64,000 bases of DNA from Lichina pygmaea (Eukaryota; Ascomycota; Lichinomycetes; Lichinales; Lichinaceae): the NCBI GenBank assembly GCA_963422465.1, contig OY730175.1, positions 930,001 to 994,000 of the forward strand. The letters run 5' to 3'. The position numbers were made by a program, and so were the translations under genes. Below, piece by piece: positions 31,991 through 44,060 of this stretch (its first letter is position 1; each line of letters starts with the position of its first letter). The notes under the pieces were generated by a model. It did not search any database, was not told where the DNA came from, and worked only from the letters and a program-made list of their open reading frames with translations.

Positions 31991-34054
31991 ATGTCCGTCT
32001 GCACGCCGACGAGTGCAGCGCCACCGGATCTCGCATCGCCTGTGCTGTCACCAGCAGAAGGCTCTAGTAAGAGCGCGCTCGTTGGCAATCATCCGCAGTC
32101 GCCCATCTCACCGCAGTCCATGGCACTCTCTTTCCAACGATATGAGGCATCGCAGGCCAACCTCTACATGTCGTCCTACGCAGCAGAGGCGACCCCGCAG
32201 CTGACGTCGTCCGAGACCTCACCGTCCACCATGGCCATGTCGGCGCAAGCTTCGCAACAAGCCGTAGCTTCAACAATGAACACGTTCCCAACCCCGGCCA
32301 GCAGCGTCGGCGGCTACCCTACCTCGTCGTCTCGGCCGAATCTCACGGACGGCGAGGTCGACGTCGAGATAAAGACGAACGCCGGAGATACACTTTCGAT
32401 GTTGGGGAGCCCGGCCGGAGGGTCGGTGGGACCTGAGGCACAGGGCGCGCAAGGGAACAGAGGGACGAGTCACGATCGGAAACGCACCATCGATGAGATA
32501 TCGGGAGCGAATGAGGGCTCGCATCGTGCGCAAGCGGCCGACATGGGTTCTGAACCGCCGCTGAAGAAGCGCCGGTCGTACGACACCCGAGCCATCTCCG
32601 AGCGGCTTCGCGCCGACGTGGGACCGCTATACATGCTTTGCAGAGATCGTAAGGCCCTCTCCCTGATTCGAGGAGATTCATCTTCTTGGCTCTGGCGCGG
32701 TCATTGACATGTCATCGCCGACCGGTTAGCGCACCCGGTGTCGCGTCCTCTTCCGACGCAAGACCTCCTTTCGCTGTACTCGCTCCAGCCGCTGGCCGCG
32801 ACCGTAGCGCGAACGGACCCGGTCACGGGCGAGAAGCGTCCGCTCCGCAAGACCTACAAAGGCAAGATCAAGGCCTTTAATCTCTCGGGCCGCAACCAGG
32901 AGGTCAAGCATCCAGAAGGCCAGCCGGGAGGATTGGTCGAGATGATGCGATGGCCCGAGCAGGAGTGGCAGGCGCAGAAGGTGGCGGGCAAGGAGATCGA
33001 GATGGGTCTGGGAGACGCCGTGTTGGCGAAGCTCGAACGCGCGCTGAAGCTGGAGCCGGGTCCCGTACCGGGCTTTGATGCCAGCGTCTTGGGTCTCGAT
33101 GCGCCCGCGCCCGCGAACAACGGCCGTACCGGCGTTCCCGGTGGCGCCGGCTCGAGAAAGGGCTCTCAGGCGACCGTCGGGGGCCAAGGCACCAGCAAGA
33201 CCTGTGTCTCCGGCGCTGCTGCTGCTGCTGTTGCTCCGGCGCCGGCGCCGGCGCCGGCGGCGACAACGACAAGCAAGCCGTCGACAAGAAAGCCGTCAAC
33301 GAACAAGCCATCCACAAGCAAGCCATCCACAAACAAGCCGTCGACACCAGCCAGTTTGAATGTGAGCACCGTTCCAGGAGGTGGCGCTACCGGGAGCCGC
33401 ATCCCGAGGGACGCTGCCGCAAAGGCCAGCCCAGAAACGTCCCGACCGAAACGGGCCGGCAAGAAACGACGATACGACGACCGCAGCTTCGAGGGTTACG
33501 AGGAAGGGTTCGTGGACGACGATATGGACAACGCGAACCGGGCCGGTGGTGTGCCGAATGACCGTGACCGCGACCGTGACCGCGACCGCGACCGTGACCG
33601 TGATGATCGACGAGCGGCTGGGACGAAGAAGAGGAAAAAGGTGCGCGATATGCTGCTTTTCTATTCATCTTTGGCCCTCTACCGGTCTGCCATCGCCCAG
33701 CATCCCTATCGTCTTTTACTTGATTACTCCCATCAGGTCCAATTCTCCCTTTGACTGGCTGTTTTCCTTTGCATCCTTGAACTCCAAAAGTACCTATTGT
33801 TCGTTCCGTCTTCCACGTCCTCTCTCCCTCTCCGTCCGGGTCAAATGAAACCTAACAACTGCCTCTGACTTTATTCGCGATAGAACCAAGATCCCTACTC
33901 GAACTCGAGCGGAGGCGGTGGAGGCCCGGGTGGTGGCCGCTCGAATTCAGGTGCTGGCTCTGGGCTCATCGATCGAGGAGGAGGGGGAGGAGGCACCTAT
34001 GGCGTGGGCATAGTCGGCGTCGGAAGCGGTCTCGGCGGCTATCGAGGTCGATGA
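31991..34054 (+). CDS. MED19: Mediator subunit 19 (ROX3)
   Basis: Rox3/Med19 is a head-region subunit of Mediator, which links transcription factors to RNA polymerase II. Three exons: 31991-32648, 32730-33640 and 33884-34054; introns are 81 and 243 bp; 579 residues. The first ATG in the open frame is 31991. Residues 1-210 are Ser/Pro-rich and disordered, with a basic KKRRSYDTR just before the conserved core. The core spans intron 1: GPLYMLCRDPHPVSRPLPTQ, then DLLSLYSLQPLAATVARTDP, VTGEKRPLRKTYKGKIKAF and WPEQEWQAQKV. The C-terminal half has an Ala/Lys/Pro/Ser repeat tract, a nuclear-signal-like KRAGKKRRYDDRSFEGYEEG, an Arg-Asp repeat (DRDRDRDRD) and a Gly-rich end encoded by exon 3. Rox3 is usually shorter, so the low-complexity parts are expanded here. 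Confidence 0.9.
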
Positions 34055-34925
34055 TCCTTGGTTCCAAGCGTCGTCGGCTCTACCTCTCCACTCGTGGTCG
34101 GAATTGCGGGTCGTCGCGGTTCGTGGCTCGTCAATCGTGGTTCGTCGATCGTAGTTCCTAGCCAAGCGGTCAAGAGCATGCTAGACCAGAAGGAAGCGTT
34201 CACAGGAAACCGCGTCCTCCCCGTCCTTCATATTCTTCGAATCTCCATGACCTCGCATATTTTCTGACTGCGTATGCTCATTACGTTTCATCAGGGAGAG
34301 AGATACGGCATGAGAGTGGGGGAGTTCAAGAGACATCGGCCCGGAGGGGGATTTGAGGGGGGGGATGGTAGATGCATACAGAGGGGACTGTTGTAGGGAA
34401 TGGATGGATGGGTGAGGCGTTTTTCAGTGAATTGTTTGCTGAACTGTTTACAAGAGTTGCGGGAGGAGTTGTGTTGGCAGATCTGGGATCGGTGGTTTGG
34501 TGACTTGGTGGCGCAGGGACATTGATGAAGCTCAGCGGTGGGCCTCTGGTCTTCTTCTTCTTCTTCTTCTCCTTTTCGGTTTTTCCAGGACATGCAAGGG
34601 GCTAGGATCGTCGTAGTTACTATGCTCTCATTTGACCAGATGGCTGCTTCTCTTGTCTCACCTGTCGAAGGATCAGGCCGCTCGTCTGGGTGCGGCGCCG
34701 TCGTTGTCGTACGCAAAAGAGGCTCCAAGGTAGCGGGAGGTCTCTTGGTTGTCTGTGCCAACTCTCTAGGAAAGTACGTACTCGTATGCATGTGTGTGTA
34801 TTTTTACCCCGTCGCAAGACTAGATGGTTCGTAGGTTATACCGGGGAATGCTATAAGGTGCGTATGTATCGAGGGGATAAAACCGTCTTCGGGGCAAAAA
34901 CTCTTCCTGCTCCCTCTAGGACAAT
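34055..34925. other. Intergenic, no gene seen
   Basis: It contains loose copies of a TCGTGGTTCGTC-like phrase (34095-34165) and a CTT triplet run (34549-34572). No convincing gene. Confidence 0.5.
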
Positions 34926-36680
34926 AATGTTGGGTTATTGGTTATTGGTATTCCTACTCTATCCTAGTGCTAGTTATCTAGACTATGCTGGGTCAGCTAT
35001 GAAAATTAAGCAAGGAAAACCCTACGCCTGCTAGGGTGAAAGACCTCCTTCTGCAGTGCCTGGCCAGCACTATCCTGCCTGTCAAGATGCTGTAGAACAT
35101 AGGGGGTGGCTGGCTAGCAGCCAGCTTCCAGCTGCTGCTAAGCCCAGGAGAACTGGGGGAGAATGCCTTGTCAGAGGATCCACACTGTAAGGGTGGCGGC
35201 AGGCTGTGGTCAGGCTGTCAAAGCCTGGTAGTCAGTGGTGGCAGCTGCTAGATACAGGCTTTGCTGCACTCAGAGAAGGTGTGGGCAGTCTAGAACCATG
35301 TGTTTGGCTGTCTCCCACAGCACTCCACAGCTGCACACTGGTGTGGGGAAGCCAGGTACCTGTTGTTTGCAGAGGAATGCCACCAGTCCAATCTTGCCTG
35401 TGCGGACCTGTGTGTAAGAGGGCGGAGGCCTGGCGGTGCCTGGTCGGAGCCGGGTCGGAGGCAACAGAGCTCTCTCTAGGGTTTTAGCATAGCAGTGTGG
35501 CAGGTAGGGAGAAGAAGGCAGTCCTGTGGGCCCTAGGAGGCACTACTAGGGACGTTGGGACTGAGTCGGGGCAGGGCCAGAAGCGCCTGCAGTGGATGTG
35601 TGTTCATTGATCGCTGAGGATTCTAATCCTCAGCGAGAAGCTGCTAAGTAGAGCTGCTAAGCCAAGCAGCTGACTAAGTGCAGTCAGGTGACGTGGGGTG
35701 GCTCGGTCGCTCGTGACACTGTGTCAGAATACTGCTCTGCACCTTCGAGAGGCTGGTGTGTAACTGGAGGGCTGACTGGTACAGCATCTTGCTGGGCTTC
35801 CAGTTGTCTCTGCCTCTGGGGTCCGGGTCCAGCATCTGTGTTGTTAGTGGGGGGCCTCCATGCAGTTGGTGCCAGCACTCCCAGCACCATTGTTCTGCCA
35901 GCTGGTATGCCTGCCAAACCGACTGCGGAAGGGGGGTGTTTGGCGTGGTGACAGCGGGGGGTGGGGGTGGTCCATCAGACCACAGGGGGATGCCAAGCCT
36001 TGCTGTCGAGTCCTCCATGGTTCTTTGTGGCCACAGGATTGTTTTGGCCCACTGTTGGTGGTTCTGGCCCGGGGTGATGCCAGGGCAGTGCTGGCAGCCT
36101 TGCCTCAGGGCAAGCTGACACTGGATTCTGGCACAGGCCTCCTGGATCTTGGCCTGTACCCTGGAGGCCTCCATCTGGGCACACACCTGTAGCTGTAAAC
36201 ATGTGATGTGTGTGCGGAGGGGTGGGACTGCCACTTCAGCTTCCAGCTGTTGCTGGCCGGTCACCTTGTAGCCACTGGTGACTGTCTGGAGGCAGCCCTG
36301 TTGTTGATGTTCCAGTGTGTCACCAATCCAGCAACAGTGTGCCAGCTGAAGGAGGCCCTCTGTAGGTGCCCAGATTGTCACTCTGTAGGTGATAGCTGGG
36401 TGCACTACTGCACTGTAAATTAGCTGTGCCTTAGTGAAGGTGGCTCCCCAGGTAGACCCCGCAGTCGTGGTGAGAGCGCAGCCCTGTTGTGTTGCCTTCT
36501 CCGCAGTGCGCTTGACATGGGGGCCCCAGCAGAGCTTTGAGTCCAGGAGGACCCTGAGGATCCGGACAGATTGCTGCGGCTCCTTGTCAATCCCCTCCAG
36601 GTTGACTCCCGCCATCATGTTGAACCGCTTCGGAGATCGGGTCAGGTGCATGAGTTCATATTTGCACATCCTATTATACA
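34926..36680 (-). mobile_element. 5'-truncated LINE of a second Tad1-like family
   Basis: A minus-strand frame at 35674-36681 starts inside a reverse transcriptase (KYELMHLTRSPKRFNM, VRILRVLLDSKLCWGPHV). A downstream piece near 35270-35464 has the LINE C-terminal Cys/His motif CSCGVLWETAKHMVLDC. Everything upstream of the late reverse-transcriptase domain is missing, as in a 5'-truncated insertion. The 3' boundary is set near a TTATTGG repeat at about 34935; a target duplication was not found, so both ends are approximate. It differs from the 7.5-26 kb family. The DNA is markedly poor in CpG compared with host genes. Confidence 0.75.
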
Positions 36681-36689
36681 ACCACTTCT

Positions 36690-39472
36690 ACAACCTTCTG
36701 CGTTCTTTCCGTTGAGAATGCTGCCACCAAGGTCTCAGCCGCGCGGTCCTACAAAACATCAGGAACCGAGGAGACTTTTGAGAAGCACCGAGGTTTGACG
36801 CGCATATCTACGTCACCGGCGACAAAAAGCTGGGAGGAGGCACAGCGAGAGTAGCGCTTGGGGCGAAATGTGTATACTCGTACTCATACGTTACGTACAT
36901 ACGAAAATAGGGGCGAGGTTATTCCCGTCACTGCGAGTACCCCGTGCCTTGGAGGTACTTCGTACGTTACGTACCTCCCACTCCCTCGCAAGCGACGTCG
37001 GGACACCCTTACGGACCGAGACTGCCCGGAATCATCTTCCAACCCGACTGCAGTGGTCGGCCAATTGCCACAGCTACAGTGGCACGACACAAATCCGAGC
37101 AAGTTGCTTCCTGCTTACTAACTAGATGGTCATAAATGGTGAGATAACCTTCCTGGAGTACTTCCGTACGTAGCAATCATCTGATCGGATTACCCGGAGT
37201 CATTTTTGTATGGGCGCTTGCTCAGACTTGTGTCGTGACCCTGTACGTTCCGTACTTGGCCGCTGAGTAATCGGATAAGCGAGCCTCCGTTGTTCTGATA
37301 CGATGGCCTCGCCTTCAAGAACCAGACAGCTCGCTACAGTTAGTCTACTGTACGTAAGGTAGAACAATGGATGCTCTCGACGTACCTGCCCGATTACATT
37401 CTGTACACATCTGGTTGGGAAGGTAGAGCATTCTTGGGCTGACAGGCCTAGTAGGTCATCATCAGCACATAGGAAAAGCCGGAGATGTGACAATCCTCTC
37501 ACATTGCAAAGAGGAACTGATATACGTATGTCGGGGATTTCGGAGATGAATCAATTGAGCTTCTTGAGACTTGAGACCTGATATCAGATTCTACTGGGAA
37601 CTCCCGGGAACCTTGATACAGCTTGGACCTGGATTTGAGTATCTGCGGGTCACTTCTTTGACAGTGTCGACTGTCGCGAAGAGTCCTGGAGAGTGATGCT
37701 GCAGACCATCCACACAATTACAGGCACTTGACATAAGAAGATGAGAACAAGAACTTGAGCCGTGCGGAAGGAGCCGTCACTTGTCGAAATCTCGGAGAGC
37801 AGTCGAACAGCAACAGCAACTACTATACGATGTATCTCTTCTGCTACGGCAGCAACGCCAGCAATTAGGAGTCTATACCTCTTATGGACCGGTCAAGATG
37901 GGACTTTGGAGATTCCTCAACAAGCCTCCTGTGTACCTGCAACCAGTTCGCAAATTTGACATTAGTATTCAGGATTCAGCAAGACTACTCGAGTACTTGT
38001 ATGTATTGACGAATCCGCTGTAGAGTATTGCAAGAATCTTGCAGTCCAACCTTGTATCAGCGTGGGTTGAGCTGCTTTGGTGTTTGCACGGTCGTCTCCT
38101 GTCTGTCGTGTGATGGGGTAGATGTTTTTACGGGGTCATGAATCACGATACAGGTCTGGAAAGACTGCCACACAAGATCGACTCTGGGCCATCTTGTACG
38201 CGATACGGACAATGTGAGCAATCGGTTGGCGGCTATCATCTCGCCATCTACAACCGTCTATTTAGTAAGCAAGAAGTGGCTGACTCGGTAGTTATCAGTC
38301 CACGTGATACAAGCCGCAGAGGTCACGTGTAATCTCACCTTAGCTGACCCGGTGGTCAGTCCATAAAAGGCAAGCACCTCGCCATTATTTTATTCGATTG
38401 AAGGTTTCGCGTCGTCAATGACAACGTAGACTGGCGACAGGTTCGGTTCGGGATGGTTCCTACCGAACCTACCGAACCGAGCTACTTAGGTGGCTAGGTA
38501 GTCGATAAAGATGTGCGGCAGCTTTTCTATACCGCGTAACCCGAGATTTGGCTTCCGCTTGCGTCTTCTTACACCCACTCACGTACGGAAGATATCAGGA
38601 ACTCCAGTCTAATGAGACCCCGAGGACAACATGAGACAAGCAAAAGATCTTCCATCCACCCTGAGCACGATGGGGATACCGACGTACGGCAAGAAGGATT
38701 CATTCATCTACTTTTTGTTCCACCGGACCCGTCCGCATTGGTACGACTTGTAAATAAGCTTAGTCAGCTAAGATGGCCAACTCCTCTTCGGGACTTCGAT
38801 GGGGCTCTTGCACCGAGCCAAAGTACTCCGTACAGTAGAGCGCCTCCTCCGTAGTCCGTAGGTAGACAGCCAACACTCCTTCTCTGATCAACCACATCAC
38901 CATTCCACGTTGATAGCTACGTCGAGCTAAGATCGACAGGCCCTCCTCAGCTTTTCAGTTGCCACCACTCCACATTTCGCGAGTGGGCCTAAGGAAAGCT
39001 ACTGCTTGGACCAATCTTTGCCCGTAGGAGTGCGGCTCGACGCTCACACTTCAGAGTGCTTTTTTTTTTTCTCTCATCGAACAAACCCCAAGAGAACAAA
39101 GACTGGTGAAAAGGCAGAGCACATCTGAATCGAAGAGAAGAAGAGCTGGAGAGGAGGGGAACTCTTCGAGTACACCAGCAGACGAGTACCAGTACTAGTA
39201 TCTGCACAGCCTGAAATCATTTCCGTGGAGACCGGATAGGAAATAAGGAAGTAGGAACCACGAAGGACCAGCAGTTGTAGAACACCAGAAAAAGAGTCAG
39301 AAATCGTCATCATCATGATCGTCATTCTCGCCTCATAAGCCCATCCTTTATCCTGAATGGAATGACAACACGTATATCATACTCGGCACCACCGCACGTT
39401 GCCACCAAAAGACCCCTAAAGAAGAAAGGAAGTAAGGCTTCACATGGTATACCGGAATCTGACCTGTCACGC
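36690..39472. other. Intergenic, no gene recognised
   Basis: About 2.8 kb without a convincing coding region. It contains short inverted CGTACG/GTACGTAC motifs (36890-37260), one GTACTCCGTAC (38823-38833), a small inverted repeat built on GGTTCGG and CCGAACC (38450-38480), and a T-run at 39061-39070. Confidence 0.45.
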
Positions 39473-40303
39473 TCACTTATCCAGCACCCTCAGAGTATGT
39501 TCGAGGGCATCGATATCTTGATCGAGATCGCTCTTTTGCTCTCGGAGCCTCTTCAGCCTGGCATGAAGCTCTGTCCTCACTCCATAGCCATCCTCGCCGC
39601 CGTTGCCCACGGCGTTGACGCTGGAATGAATAGACGAAGCTCGATTGTGTAGGATGTGGCTGATGCTCGTCGGGCGGTGATTTTCGCCTTCGCCGGCGCC
39701 GGCGCCGTCGTCGCCGTTGTGAAAGTCCGAGGACAGAGGCGACGTCAGCCGCGAAGACGTCCTCCGTGCAGCGCGGCCGCCAGAGCGGGACGTGTACCCG
39801 GAGTGGCGATGTCGAGCCGGCACTCGACGCTCGTCCGAGTCGTCTCGACTGATGCCGTGGATGCGCCGTTGGTGCTCCAACAGATTCCACCGCCTCGGAA
39901 AGCCGCGCGAGTTGCGGTCGCAGCTCGGGTCCGGACAGAAGTGCTCCACGATCGGACGGTCCCCGTCGCGGATCTTGTGCACTTCGCGCTGGTGCCGGAA
40001 GAGCCCGCCAATGTCGCCAAAGGCCGGGGCCTCGCAGTCGGGCTTGTCGCAGCGGTACGGTCGGTTATGTCGATCCAGATGCTTCCTGGTGCTTGACGTC
40101 AGCGCGGGGACGTACCTCACCGAAGGGTACAGGTTCGTCGTGACAGGTGACACCGACTTTAGGTCTGATCGTCTCGTGAACGGCGTCTGCACCGTACAAC
40201 CCGGGTGGTCGCAGACGAGGCTGCGACCGTTCCTGTCGGCAAAAGATTCGGCCCGTGATCCATCGTCGTCTCGTAGGCCCGAAAAGTTCCCATCTCCAGC
40301 CAA
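39473..40303 (-). CDS. C2H2 zinc-finger protein, 5' end unresolved
   Basis: A probable DNA-binding regulator. Exon 40158 and upward joins 40085-39473 through a 72-bp intron (40157-40086) with donor GTCGGT and acceptor CAG, restoring RRSDLKKHLDRH. Three fingers follow: CDHPGC...HLDRH, CDKPDC...HQREVH and CPDPSC...HQRRIH, typical of a Pezizomycotina family with paired CX4C fingers. The C-terminal 30 residues are a coiled coil (LHARLKRLREQKSDLDQDID). The frame from 40303 begins with a non-ATG codon and stays open to about 40404 without any ATG, so the true start must lie in an upstream exon not identified here. The intron length is a multiple of three with no stop, so retention would add 24 residues. 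Confidence 0.75.
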   Translation of the reverse strand: MAGDGNFSGLRDDDGSRAESFADRNGRSLVCDHPGCTVQTPFTRRSDLKSVSPVTTNLYPSVRYVPALTSSTRKHLDRHNRPYRCDKPDCEAPAFGDIGGLFRHQREVHKIRDGDRPIVEHFCPDPSCDRNSRGFPRRWNLLEHQRRIHGISRDDSDERRVPARHRHSGYTSRSGGRAARRTSSRLTSPLSSDFHNGDDGAGAGEGENHRPTSISHILHNRASSIHSSVNAVGNGGEDGYGVRTELHARLKRLREQKSDLDQDIDALEHTLRVLDK

Positions 40304-41593
40304 GCGCAGTCCCTTAGGTTCTCTGCTCGATTCGCGGATCAGTTTCGACGCCCCGCTCCGCTGGGCGGCCAGCCTGTGGTGATTCGAAACAAGCCGGTGT
40401 TATCCTTAGGCAGCAACGGTCCAGTAGAGGGATCCCTGGGCCATGGTCGTCGGGAGTCAGGGTAGGGTCCAATGGAAGATGAAGGTCTCCCCAAGTCGGA
40501 ATGGTTGGTATGCTCCGGGCTGCGGCCGGATCCCAAAACCGGAGGACACGCCAAGGGGCCGAGAGGGCCGGTGGGACAGGCTGGGATCACATTCCGGGTA
40601 CCATCCTCATGTGGCCATGACCCACAACGGAAGTTCCTGGCGGATGGTCCGCTCGAAGATCCCGGGCAATGCGGATTGGGCAGTCCGCTGGACGGGGTCC
40701 AACTCCATGGCCACTCAACGCTGGGCTGGAGAGCACGTAAGTTTTCAGATGGTTCATTGGCCGAGATCAATGGCCTCGTCCGCGACCCACGGACGTCCCA
40801 AGTGTCTGACAGAAGCCAACTTACTCTTCGTTTCCGAACTCGGAAGCCGCTGCCTCGCCGACGACGTGGGTCCTCGCGCCGGTGGCCTGCATCGAGCCTT
40901 GTCTGCGACGGCCACGGTCAGCCGTCTACAAGCGCCAATACAAGGGTTGTCTCACCAAAGGAAAACGAGGCAAACAGACGATAGTTAACCCGGCTGTGAT
41001 AGAAGCCCGGCGCAAACAAGGCAGCCTGATTTGACGGGTGACCCTTTGCGAAGCCGCTGCGACATCGTCGCGATGACCTGGGACTTAATATCCTTCTCTC
41101 AAGTGACCCGATGTTGTCTGGGGCCTTCATTGAGATTTGCGGTTGATGCCCAAGCTGCGGTCTAGTCCGTTAGGTGAAAGCCCGTGTCGCCTCGAGAAGA
41201 AGACCGCTAGAGAAGTTCCGGACTGCTGGCCGACGCGCAACATGCATCGCTCGCCTTACGCTTCCAGTGGCCTCTCGGATGCAACGCCGTAGGGGCGTCG
41301 GTGGCCTAGGGTGCGGTGAGAAGACGTCTCCTGCAAGGCCGCGTGCAACGCTAAATGTAGCGTACATTGATCAGTGGAACGCCAATTCTACTCTGGATTG
41401 GACCACCGAGTCACTGCACATACATACCGACCAACAAAAGCTTGCTGATTGCGCCTCGCGCTTGCGAACCGGCCGCACACGCGGCAATCGAGTCCTTGCG
41501 TTGACGCCTGAGAGGCCGTTTGATTCCACGACGCCAGGCCTCTCCGAAGCGGCCGAGGCCAGCTCGTCAGGCGTGGCTACATTAGTGGCTGAC
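40304..41593. other. Region between the divergent C2H2 and DUF4202 genes
   Basis: It probably holds the first exon(s) of the C2H2 gene and both promoters. Long overlapping frames on both strands (40339-40988) look like GC-rich shadows without motifs. The DUF4202 frame is open upstream from 41174, but that part lacks family similarity. Confidence 0.4.
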
Positions 41594-42178
41594 ATGCCCA
41601 AGTACGAGGCCGCCCTCAGGGCGATCGACGACGCCCATTCGCAGGACCCGCGGAAGGTCGAGGTCGACAGCGAGCAAGTCCCGTACGAGCTGCATTACGC
41701 CAGACGGATGAGCGGCTTCCTCGATCGCCTGAGGCCGGACGCGTCGCCGACCTTGCGCCTGGCCATCCGAGCACAGCATTTTCGACGCTGGGAGGTGCCA
41801 CGCGGCTCGTATGCCATGAACAGGCAGGGCTACCACAGCTGGCGGACGGCGCCCAAGCAGCGTCAGGCCGAACAAGCTACCCGGATCTGTCTCGGCTGTG
41901 GCTACGACCCGTCCGAGGCGGAACGAGTCGGCGAGCTCATTCGCAAGGAGAAGATGCGAAGCGACGACGAGGCGCAGACGCTCGAGGACGTGGCATGCCT
42001 CGTCTTCCTGGCCGACCAACTGGACCAATTCGAGCGGGCTTTCGAGGAGGAGAAGATGCTCTCGATCCTGCGCAAGACCTGGGCCAAGATGTCCGACCTG
42101 GCCCGTGAGTTGGCCTTGCAGCTCGCCATGCCGGACAGGGCCAGAGAGCTGGTGGCCAAAGCAGTCGCGCCCAATTGA
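41594..42178 (+). CDS. DUF4202-family protein
   Basis: Uncharacterised conserved family found in bacteria and fungi; function unknown. From ATG 41594 the product is 194 residues, the usual family length: MPKYEAALRAIDDAHSQDP, HYARRMSGFLDRL, RAQHFRRWEVPRGSYAMNR, LEDVACLVFLADQ and EEEKMLSILRKTWAKMSD. The His/Arg/Trp-rich QHFRRWEVPR block and the LEDVACLVFL helix are the family hallmarks. The frame is open a further 420 bp upstream; a longer form or an upstream exon is possible, but family similarity starts at this Met. A single exon suffices. Confidence 0.88.
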   Translation: MPKYEAALRAIDDAHSQDPRKVEVDSEQVPYELHYARRMSGFLDRLRPDASPTLRLAIRAQHFRRWEVPRGSYAMNRQGYHSWRTAPKQRQAEQATRICLGCGYDPSEAERVGELIRKEKMRSDDEAQTLEDVACLVFLADQLDQFERAFEEEKMLSILRKTWAKMSDLARELALQLAMPDRARELVAKAVAPN

Positions 42179-42436
42179 CTCGCTAGCCCTCAATCCGAAC
42201 CTGCAAAAGTCGTGTTTCGCACCTTCAAGATCCAGTCAGTACGTTGGGGGACAGACGGTATCCATTGCATTCTCAACCAAGTTGCATTACGAACCATGTA
42301 CTCTCGTGAGACATGCGCCTACGTACGTACGTAGTATATAGGTCCATGCAGCCCGCAACGAGAGTGGCATAGCTGGAGAAGGCCCGACAGTTCTGCCCGA
42401 GGGGCTCGTTGCCCTGTGGTCCGAGCCCCTCCCAAG

Positions 42437-42670
42437 CTACGCCCCACCCTCCCTCTTGGCGTACTCATCCTCGATTCTCTCTTCGTATTTCCGATCGGCC
42501 TCTTTCTGAGCGTCAGTCTCCTTCCCCTCCCGGGCGCCTGTGACGGAACCGATTGGCTCATTCCGAGTGGACCCATGAGCCTGCTTCGCAGCGATGTTGG
42601 CCGAGCTGTCGACCGCCGCAGATCTGGTCTCCGACGAAGAGGCCTTTCCGGCTTCCGAGGGTGCCTGCAT
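42437..42670 (-). CDS. Small conserved fungal protein with EDEYAKREGGA C-terminus
   Basis: A 77-residue frame from ATG 42670: a Ser/Ala-rich start (SSETRSAAVDSSANIAAKQA), then a charged helical end KEADRKYEERIEDEYAKREG, finishing GGA. This C-terminal motif recurs in short Pezizomycotina proteins of unknown function (recalled, not searched). An N-terminal exon may lie upstream, since an AG immediately precedes the ATG. No domain, signal peptide or membrane segment. Confidence 0.5.
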   Translation of the reverse strand: MQAPSEAGKASSSETRSAAVDSSANIAAKQAHGSTRNEPIGSVTGAREGKETDAQKEADRKYEERIEDEYAKREGGA

Positions 42671-44060
42671 CCTGTCGTGCCGTCTGTTGCTGGTCGGTGC
42701 GTTGTCTTTGGAAGCGAATGATTTCGGGTAGCAATGCCAGCAGATGGGCCGGTAACCTACGCGGACGTGTCAGGACCACCTCGATCGATTGATCTCGGCT
42801 GTAGAATGAGACAGCTTCTGCTGAGACATGCCTTGATGATCAAGACTAGACACGAGATTGGGAGGACGATGATTCGTTGGTGACGAAGTTGCTAACCCCT
42901 CTCAAGTGTCCTTTGTTTGCTGTCTTACGAGGGTGCTGTGGCGAGCGTGGTGATGTCATCGGGATTGCAGCACCAACGTACGGAAGTAGAGCCATATCGC
43001 AGAGCCTTGAGCAAAAAGAAGTGGACGTTGAGCGATAGAGAACTTTTGAACGATCGACGAGATCTAGCGCAGTATCGTAAGTCGAGTCGTGAGGTTGGAC
43101 TCAACCACCTCAATCACAAGTCGGGCCACTTGCCCACGTATGTCGTCGTCGTCATAGCAAGAGGTACGGAAGAGCTTGAAGCAAGAAGTGATCTCCTGCT
43201 CAACTCAGTACGGTAATCAAAGATCATTGATCTACATGGAGAGTCTTCTCACGTGACAATGAATATGTGGTGAGAGGTCGATCGGTGACAGGTTCATTTG
43301 GTTATCAAAAGCCTTCCAAGAACAAGACGTTGGGTGTAGTCGTGCTGCCCAACGTCTACACAAGACATTTTCGAGAACATATCACAATCGCGTCTGGGCC
43401 CGGCAATGTCCTCTTGAACTTGAGCAAATGCATGTCCCGAACAATGACAGAGAACGAGGCCGTTGCTCATCCTTTCGACCGCCCGTCATTCCCGTATCTT
43501 TGTAGCTGCGGGGGATGTCCGTGGGATTTTCAGCGGCCATGGCGAGGCTCGAAGCCGCAGCTGAGTCTGCATCGACCTGGTCCGGTCGTGGAACGGAGGG
43601 GATGGTCCGCTGGAGGCCGGCGTCACCTGGTATGCTGGTTCCACGCCGAGCCATTTCCTCGAGGCTGCCACCCTGGTGAGCGTTGTTGGAAGACATGACA
43701 GTTTTTCGATAATTAGGTGACGCTATCGATGCCTGAGAAGTGAATGCGGAATGAGGGTGATTGAGTACAGATACTCCTCAGCGACGCCAGGGATGTGTTT
43801 CGTCATTACGCATGAAAACTCGGCTGAGCTCGACGTGATGACCTCATACTGTACGAGTACGTATGTACGGAGTAGGTCGGTCAACATGACAAAGGTGCAT
43901 CTGCCGGTGAGGACAAGAGAAGTGAGAGACCAAGTGGTCACGTGAAGCATGAAATCAACTCGAGACAGCAGTATTAGTCAGCAGTTACTGATTACGGTAC
44001 CGGTAATCAGCAAAGTACGTAGCGTAGGGCCAAGTCTGCCGTCAACATCTTTCTTCCTCC
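42671..44060. other. Intergenic, no supported gene
   Basis: Only short frames. One at 43382-43696 (minus) starts MSSNNAHQGGSLEEMARRG but has no family I recognise. Confidence 0.4.

Noticed and set aside
36438-36798. Plus-strand frames over the second LINE
   Set aside because: They are antisense to the reverse-transcriptase remnant, which explains their openness.
40443-40988. Long plus-strand frames opposite the C2H2 upstream region
   Set aside because: No motif; likely shadows in GC-rich DNA that may hold the missing first exon of the C2H2 gene.
43382-43696. 104-residue minus-strand frame starting MSSNNAHQGG
   Set aside because: Possible small gene, but no family recognised and the C-terminal half looks random; evidence too weak.
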